Below are positions 29,269-36,371 of a stretch of 36,371 bases of DNA, in pieces (positions within the stretch are counted from its first letter, which is position 1; each line of letters begins with the position of its first letter). Source of the stretch: Thelonectria olida (Eukaryota; Ascomycota; Sordariomycetes; Hypocreales; Nectriaceae). Both the position numbers and the translations under genes were made by a program. The notes beneath the pieces are model-generated. The model was not told where the DNA came from. It saw only the letters and a program-made list of their open reading frames with translations, and did no database searches. The stretch covers positions 1 through 36,371 of the forward strand of contig JAGPYM010000113.1 of assembly GCA_020736575.1 (NCBI GenBank), read 5' to 3'.

Positions 29269-32221
29269 TTCTATCTCGTTATTTGCCCCCGCATCAGATG
29301 CAGCCAGACTCAAATATCCGCTCTAGAGGCGCTGTCTGATATAAAAACCGCTAAAGTAGAGATTGACTCTCTACTGTTGACTTTGCTGCATGCTGTTTGG
29401 CCTCTAGGTGACTGTGAATGTCATACTGTTGACCGTCATTATGGAAGCGGCGCATAGCCCATTTAATACAATCAGCAAGACTAGGAGAGACACCCGGAAA
29501 CCGCCGCACTATATAAAGCAAGCCGATGATGTTATACCGAGTAGGCAAGAGAATGGTCGGTAGGCTTACCGTCACCTCGAACTCGGCTCCTGATATACTA
29601 GCTTCCAAGATGGGAACCCGGAAAGCATCCCTATCTCCATATTCCCAAATGTCCTACTCCGCCAGGTTCCACGGCATCACGTAGCCCACCTCCCCACCGC
29701 TCCTCCAGAATAGTCCCCCTAGAAGAGCCATACACCATAACGCCCGCCGGCAGTAGCGCAGAACCACACGGTTGTCGGCAGATCGTAGCTAGTCGGTATG
29801 TACCATAACCTGCAGCCAGTCTTTATGGGCCAGTGTCTCGAGGCTCTGGAACGCTCGGGCAGATAGAACCTCAGGAATCATAAACGGGCCTAATCCTTCG
29901 GGGTACCGAGAACGCAGGTAGACCAACCCTAGAGTAGTATCGCTATCTGTCCGAGGAGGCAAGAAGTAGGGCGCCCAGTACTAGATCTGGAAGAAAGGCG
30001 GTTTGCCATAATACCAGGTGCCTTAAGCATGCTTTGTACCAACCTCCTTAGACTGATCGCTATTAAAGGCGACCATAATGTAGCGGCCGATTTGGGCCTT
30101 GAAACAGTCATCAAAAGCTCCGGCCGGCCCTTCAATGACCTGCCAGAACCCCTTAAAGGCATGATAGACTTGGAGAAAGTGAAGTCGTGCCCAACTCGGC
30201 GGTTTCGTGCGCCCGAACAAGTAGTCAAAGATAAAGTCACACCAGCTATTCTTAGGTGGCAGGCGCCAGCGGTTGGTCATCCAGCATGGCAGCTCCCTAG
30301 GCAAGGTGCCTTCATCTTCCGCTGCCGCAAAGGAGTACGGCTCGTTCGACGACGGCACCACAGCAGTATACTTAAACCATACTTCCATATAAATTTCCCA
30401 CATCGTCTGGGCCGTAGGGATACGGCCAGAGTCGGTATTACATTCGGCCTGCGCCTGCTGCAATAAGCTCAGTTTCGAAATAGTCCTGCGGCCAAGTTTA
30501 TCACATACGGCGGTCCAGTACAATTCCACCTTGGCAAGGAAGTGCTAGTGGTAAGCACAGGCAATCTCTTCTGTGGCGAGCCTCATGGCCCGATCAGTAA
30601 GCTCCTCTGCGACATCGTCTCGCCCTTGATCGAACGCCTGCCGAGCTTCTCCGATCCACCGCTAGAGGAGGAACTCGACATTGACCTGGGAAGTGGTGAG
30701 AAATTGCACGTTGGTTTGATGTGCCAAGCGTGCCTGAAGGGGGCTTCGGGGGATGTAAAGGTCGACGAGAGTTTCGAGCGAAAGATGGCCACGGCGCCAG
30801 TCAATTAGGTCGCACGGGATCCAGAGCATTCCGGTATCATTAATGGGCTTATTAAGACCAAGCCCCCGTCGCTCCTTACGTAGTCGACCTCAAGCCTTTA
30901 CCGTCCAAACCGGGAGCCAGATCCACTTGTCAAAATGGAACTCCGGTTCACTACTGAATGCATGTACGAGAAGCCGACAGAAGAGTTGGGCAGTATAGAA
31001 GTTGAGTATCTGCAAGATAGAGGAAGATGCTAAGGTAGTGGAGGGTGAGTTGGTCGATCCAGCTTGGTCAGATACTGCCTTTGTGAAAATATAGTTGAGC
31101 GGAAGAACAAGGCGGGCTGCCTGTGTGAAAATGAATGCGTTAATGTCTTTAGTGTGGACAGCCCAAAATGGGTGGTATCCCCCCGTCTCAGCGCCGCTCA
31201 GCAGGACCACCCGCATAAGCGAGCCGGTATGGGGGTTCTCATTAGGGTCGAACGAGCCGCGACTCCACATAGTTAGGATGGTATCAAGGCGAAAGGTAAC
31301 TTCCTTCCGAATTCCATAGTTCGTTAAGGCTTCTGGGTTCGAAATGGCTTTCAAGTGCCGCTTGTTCGCCTCCCAAGCACGGAGGATGGCAGGGCGATTC
31401 AGCTGAGTTGTGTAGGCGCTTTGGCGACCGTGGTTTATAGAGGAGAGGTCCTTCCCCATGCTCTCATTAAAGGCAAGAAGTGGCAGGAAGCCAGAGCCGA
31501 AAAGATGGTAATCGCTAAACACAACACCAAAGAGCTCCTTATTGCAGTTGTAGCCTTAGCACGAATAAGGCCAGGTCGCCGAGCCTCTGGGTGACCTGGA
31601 TTAGAGGTCCTAGTAGGCTTCGCCTTGACGTTATAGGTAGTTGCGTCTCGGAGAAGAAAGGAGCGGAAATAGGTATATACCATCGAGTCGTCTGGGGCGA
31701 TCTCCATAAGCCGCGTGTGGAGGTAGTCGATATATTCGCTCTTCCATAGAAGCGTCCACGGCTCTAGCTGCTCGGACGAGGGAGGGTCACTAACGTAGTC
31801 TCGAATCCCAATATCAAGCCAACATAGGTGCATGTCCAGTTGGTTGGGGTCAAGGCCGGCTAGGACTACATCGCGAAATAAGGTTGCCGTCTCGTGGAGG
31901 CTTAGCCGAGCAAAGGTGTTCTCGAGATCGTGGGCCTGGAAGAGCAAGCGTGGGTTCTGAAAGTAGGCGATAGCCTCTCCTCTCCGAGCCGGAATCCGGA
32001 CCGAGTTCGCCCTCTCTACAATAGAAGCCCAGAAGCGAGAGAGGTCTTCGGCAGGGATGGCATACGCCAGGCCAAAGGACCGGCTCTCATCATGTTCGCT
32101 CCAGCGGCCCGCACCCAGCTTTTCTTTAAAGGAGCGAGACTTGGCATACGCATTATCGTACGTACGGGGAATTTCTTGCCGAATGGGGTCGGGGATCGTC
32201 TCCTAAGCCTGAGACCAGTTG

Positions 32222-32246
32222 AATCGTCGTTTACTAAACGACGATT
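32222..32246. repeat. Perfect 12-bp inverted repeat at the edge of the AT block
   Basis: AATCGTCGTTTA, one C, then TAAACGACGATT. The AT-rich sequence begins immediately to the right, so it may mark an insertion boundary or element terminus. Confidence 0.75.
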
Positions 32247-32270
32247 AAAATTATATGGGAAAAAAAAAGA

Positions 32271-35200
32271 CGCTTGCAGACTATAGGGTAGCCGACAATT
32301 AAATTGCAAGGTAGCTAATAATTAGTAGTTTCCCGCCCTATAGAGCTATAGTAAATTTAAAAATCTGCAAGATATAAATATTCTATTTTATAATATTAAT
32401 TTTAAAATATTTTTATAAGAAAGAATATTTATTATTAATTTATTTTTTATTTTATTATAACTAGTAAATATTTAATATTTTATTAATAATAGGAAATGCT
32501 TATATTATTATATAAATTAGATAGTATTATTATTAGCTATATATAAAAGTAATTATATTTTATTATAAAAAGGTATAGTATTTTTTATAAAAAATATAAA
32601 TATATAATATTAGACTTATATTATATATTATATAAAAAAGAAAAAAAAGTCTTTTTTTATTATAAATTAAAAATAAATTTTTTAAAATTATATATATATA
32701 AGAAAAAGTATTAAAAGTAACTACTACTTATTTACTACTTACTACTTATTTTAAAAAGCAACTAATAATTAAAATTCTAAATAATTAATAATTAGTTTAA
32801 TATAATAGCTTATATTACTATTAAAGTTAAATAAATTATTAAATTATTACTTTAAGTAAGAATATAATATAATATAATAATAGTATATATATAAAGTAGT
32901 AAATAAAAGAGATACTAATAAGGGGAAAATAGAATAGTATTTAATAAATAGCTTAAATATTTAATAAGTAAAGGATCTTATAATACCTAGCCTTTTTCTT
33001 ATATAAAAATTATATATAATAGAGTATTTTATATATTTATTTAATTTCTAACTTTTTACTTATTAAAAGTATTAAATAGATATTATATATTATTAAATTA
33101 AGTTCTATTTTTATATTATACTTTATAATTTTATTAAATAGAAAATTAAAAAAATATAATAGTAAGTAACTTTACTTAATATTATTAATAATAAGACTAA
33201 ACTAAAATAGCTAGTATTTCTAGCTAATAAAATAAAGCCTATTAAAAAACTAAGTAAGGCTAAAATGGGGGAATTTTATTATATAATAGAAATACTAAAG
33301 TTAATATATATATTTATTAGATTTAAATTATAAAAATATTAAAAATATTTTTACTTAGCTTATAATAGGGAAATAAAGCTTAAAGCTAGTTAAAAGTTAA
33401 TAGCTTAAGTGAAAGTTAAAAGGGCTAACCTATTATATAAAAGTAGTATTTATTACTAGTAGTTTTTTAAAAAAGGCCCTTATAATTAGCTTTTTAAGGT
33501 AGTAAGAGGCCTTGATTTTATTAGATTAATAGCTAAGTAATAAAAAGTAAAAGTAGAGGTTAAGAAAGCAATATATACATTTTAAGCTAAAGTAAAAGAT
33601 TTTTAAAAGAAAGAAATTAATACTCTTAAGGAATAAAGTAATTTAATAGCTTTAAATATATAACTATACTAATTAGAAGCAATTACCCACTTAAAAAACT
33701 TTAATAATAAGAAACCCTAATATTATTAGTATTATTATCTAGCAGCTAACAAATTTAAATAGGTAGGAAATAAAAGGGGCGCTAGTATAATATAGGGTAG
33801 GTAATAAACTTAATAAGGGGGCAGCTAATAAACTCTATTTTTTTTATTTTTTAATATCTAATATATAAGAAAATAGGTAAAAATACTATTTTTAATATTA
33901 TAATTTTATTAGAATTTATTAATTGCATTTTTATTATAATTTTAATTGCTAACCTTATAGTTATTTCTTAAGTAATTAAGCTATTTAAATTACTAAAAGT
34001 GGGTTGCCTGTTTAAGCGTCTAGTCTATTAAGCTATAAATAGATAGAATAGATAAGCTTATAATATTATAGCAGTTGCACTTATATAATAAGTAAAAGGG
34101 GGGGAAAAAGCAAATAGCTATTAAAATAGTATTAAATAGCTTTAAATTATATTAGAATTAGAAATATTCTTAACTTATTAATAATATTTTATTTTTTATA
34201 AATAAAATATAAAATACTTTTAATATATTTTAAACTTATAGCTATTTTACTATTAGTTTTATAAGATTATAATAATATACTATTATATTTAATTATATTT
34301 CTAGGGCCTATTTTATAAGTTATTATAAGTATAAATTAATAAAATATAATAATAGGCTATTAACTTTAATATTATTAATAGTAAGAATAAGATTTTTAAT
34401 ATTTTGCTCCTTTTTAATAATAGCTTTCTATTTTAAGCGCTTAGGAAGCCTAAGAGTGGGGAATTTTAATATATATTTATATTAAATTATTAATTTATAG
34501 GTATTAACTTAAGAAGAATATAAAAGTATATAAAAAAAGTTTATAAGGTTAATTTAAACTTTAAGCCTAGACTTTAGTTTATTACTATTAGTAAGCTAGG
34601 AGAGAGCTATAAATATTAAAAGAGTAGGGTTTTCTATTAATAGCTATTTACTAGAGGTCCTTAAAGTGAATAGTTTAAAGTAAGTAAAGGTTAGTAGTTA
34701 GCTAAAGCTAGGGCAAGGAGATATAAAAGTAAGAGCAATATATAAGTAGCTATTTAAGCATTTTAAGCTAAAAGTAATATAATTTAAAAGAAGGAGGCTA
34801 AGATAATTAAAAAGTAGGGCAATTTAGCTATATTAAACTTATAGCTATATTAACTAGGGGCTACTACTTATTTTAAGGACTTTAGTAAGAAGAAGAAACT
34901 CTTATAAAGCCTAATTACTTTTAAATATTTAATTAAATATAATAATATTAATACTACTAATTATAATAAGGTTAATACTATTATATATAATACCTAGCTC
35001 TAATATATATATACTACTATTAAAAGAGTTATATATAATAGTATAATAGTAATTAGAGCGGAGGTTATTTTATAAAATATACTTTTTAAAGTTAATTAGA
35101 AAGAATTTAATAAAAAAAGAAGCTTACTATTTTACTTTTAATTTAATTAGAGGATTTAAAAGAAATATATTATAATATACTTATAGTTTTTTACTTATAT

Positions 35201-36371
35201 TATTTAGGTTATATTTTTAAAAAACCTAAATAATAGGCTGCTATTTAAGCTTAATAAAAAATAGAAAATTATATATAAAAGTATAATAGATCTTATTAAA
35301 AAGCTAATTAAGTTAGATAATAACTAAAAGGGAAATAAAAATTAGCTTATAATATAAATTAAGAAACTATAGGACCTTTTTAAAAAAGCGGTTTTAAAGT
35401 TTTATATTATTACTTTAAATTATTTTATTCAAATTATAAAGTACTAGAGTATACTTATTAGTTTTCTAATAATTTTAAGTATATAAAAAGATAAAATATA
35501 AAAGAGTTTTATAAACTTTATATTAAAGTTATTAGCTATTATAGCTATATTCTATCTATTTCTAGTTAAATATATAATTAATATAAGGGTAAGGTATATT
35601 TAATAGTAAACTAAATAAGGGTAAAGCTAAAAGAAAGTAAAGGAAAAGCCTAAGTCACTTTTCTATTATAATTTTTATAATATAGTAATTTTTAGTTAGA
35701 AGTGCTAAAAGGTGGAATATAATACTAATACAATTTATTATTTAACTTTATAACTTTAAAATAGCAAGTAATAGTAACTAAGCTATTTTAAAATTAGTTA
35801 GTTAAAATAGGGAGAACGCTTTATACTAAGGTATTTATATAAATATATTTAATATACAAATAATATTATAAGCAGTTTTATAAAAGTAGAAATACTATTT
35901 TATAAAAGCTACTTTTTTATTAGAATTATATAAATTAATTATTAAAAGAGTTTAAACTCCTTAAGGTTTTATAAAGTAAACTAATTAATAATATTATAAA
36001 TATAACTATAGGGCATTTATTTATAAGCAGGCTATATAAGCTTCTTTTTTAAAGTAAAAAATAGGTATTTTAAAAGATATAAATAAATAAGTCCTTTTAA
36101 TAAAATTAGATTTAATTCTATATTAAATAGAGTTTATATTTTAAATAAAAGTAGTATTATAATATAAAATAGAGCTAGAAAAGCTGCTTAAGAAACTACT
36201 ATTTCTTACTTATATATTTAATAGGCAAGCTAGCTAGTTATTAGAGCTACTTATATTATAATACTAGAATATAGTTAATAATAGAGTATATAATACTTTT
36301 TTTAATTATAAGCTACTTATATTTATTACTAGCTATTATAAAGGGTTTTTTTTAAAATAGAAAGGCTTAAA
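32271..36371. repeat. Second RIP-mutated AT-rich block, runs off the right edge
   Basis: About 4.1 kb of AT-rich sequence without ORFs, with very few CA or TG dinucleotides. From about 33200 the plus strand is richer in G than in C (words such as AAAGGG, TAAGTAAAGG, AAGGAGGC), which could reflect the sense strand of a buried retroelement. Some patches keep more GC, for example 33990-34040. No element family can be read. Confidence 0.7.

Larger units (their letters stand above)
29155..32270 (-). pseudogene. Long decayed gene of an unnamed fungal family, RIP-type stops
   Basis: A minus-strand coding trace of roughly 1000 codons. Conserved-looking segments in order include IPDPIRQEIPRTYDNAYAK, GRWSEHDESRSFGLAYAIP, LFRDVVLAGLDPNQLDMHLC, FDPNENPHTGSLMRVV, FTQAARLVLPLNYIF, PRELPCWMTNRW and QIGRYIMVAFNSD. 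It ends in a glutamate-rich tail at about 29220-29280 and a TAA at 29155. It is interrupted by TAG at 32203-32205, a one-base loss near 31555, TGA at 30890-30892, TAG at 30545-30547, TAA at 30023-30025 and TAG at 29981-29983. Several are what C-to-T or G-to-A changes would make from CAG, CGA or TGG. I recall similar long hypothetical proteins in repeat-rich parts of other ascomycete genomes but cannot name the family or tie it to a transposon. The 5' end is lost in the AT block. Confidence 0.65.

Noticed and set aside
1..36371. tRNA, rRNA or CRISPR features
   Set aside because: No tRNA T-loop words in a cloverleaf context, no rRNA-like conserved stretches and no regularly spaced identical repeats. 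CRISPR is also not expected in a fungus.

Overview
The window comes from a filamentous ascomycete (Pezizomycotina, probably Sordariomycetes). The evidence is short introns (about 52-83 bp) with GTRAGT-type donors and YAG acceptors, CT-rich promoters, a HeLo-type N-terminus, and two very AT-rich blocks in which CA and TG dinucleotides have almost vanished, the mark of repeat-induced point mutation (RIP). No species is claimed.

Layout. (1) 1-5025: a decayed gene whose 3' part looks like the REase-fold (GPD...QxK) end of RHS/Crinkler-like proteins. It is split by an apparently intact 3.08 kb hAT transposon (619-3702) with an 8-bp target duplication, imperfect TIRs, subterminal repeats and a spliced BED-finger transposase. 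A second small relic lies at 5190-5700. (2) 6149-11750: a divergent pair, an eight-exon gene on the minus strand for a 952-aa protein with a hydrophobic multi-pass C-terminus and a four-exon gene on the plus strand for a 360-aa soluble protein, separated by about 1 kb. I recognise neither family. (3) 12.6-21.0 kb: AGTCC/AGACT-rich repeats, then an 8 kb RIP-mutated AT block. Inside it two TIR-bounded elements of 1.65 and 1.86 kb lie in inverted orientation around 4.5 kb of further degenerate sequence. (4) 21384-26918: a gene island with a HeLo-type N-terminus fused to a pseudokinase (minus strand), a protein with nine tandem CCCH fingers on a strict 21-residue period (plus strand), and a kinase fused to C-terminal CCCH fingers (minus strand). 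The first two start 330 bp apart on opposite strands. (5) 27864-28678: an unknown gene with an apparent frameshift. (6) 29155-32270: a long minus-strand pseudogene with TAG/TGA/TAA stops and a frameshift, followed by a second RIP-type AT block to the window end.

The most interesting part is region 4. The HeLo-plus-pseudokinase layout resembles the four-helix-bundle-plus-pseudokinase layout of animal MLKL, and two neighbours carry CCCH fingers of the kind that bind RNA. A signalling or regulated cell-death locus combining a nucleic-acid-sensing module, a kinase and a membrane-targeting HeLo pseudokinase is a reasonable hypothesis, but it rests on architecture and neighbourhood only. No tRNA, rRNA or CRISPR array was seen.
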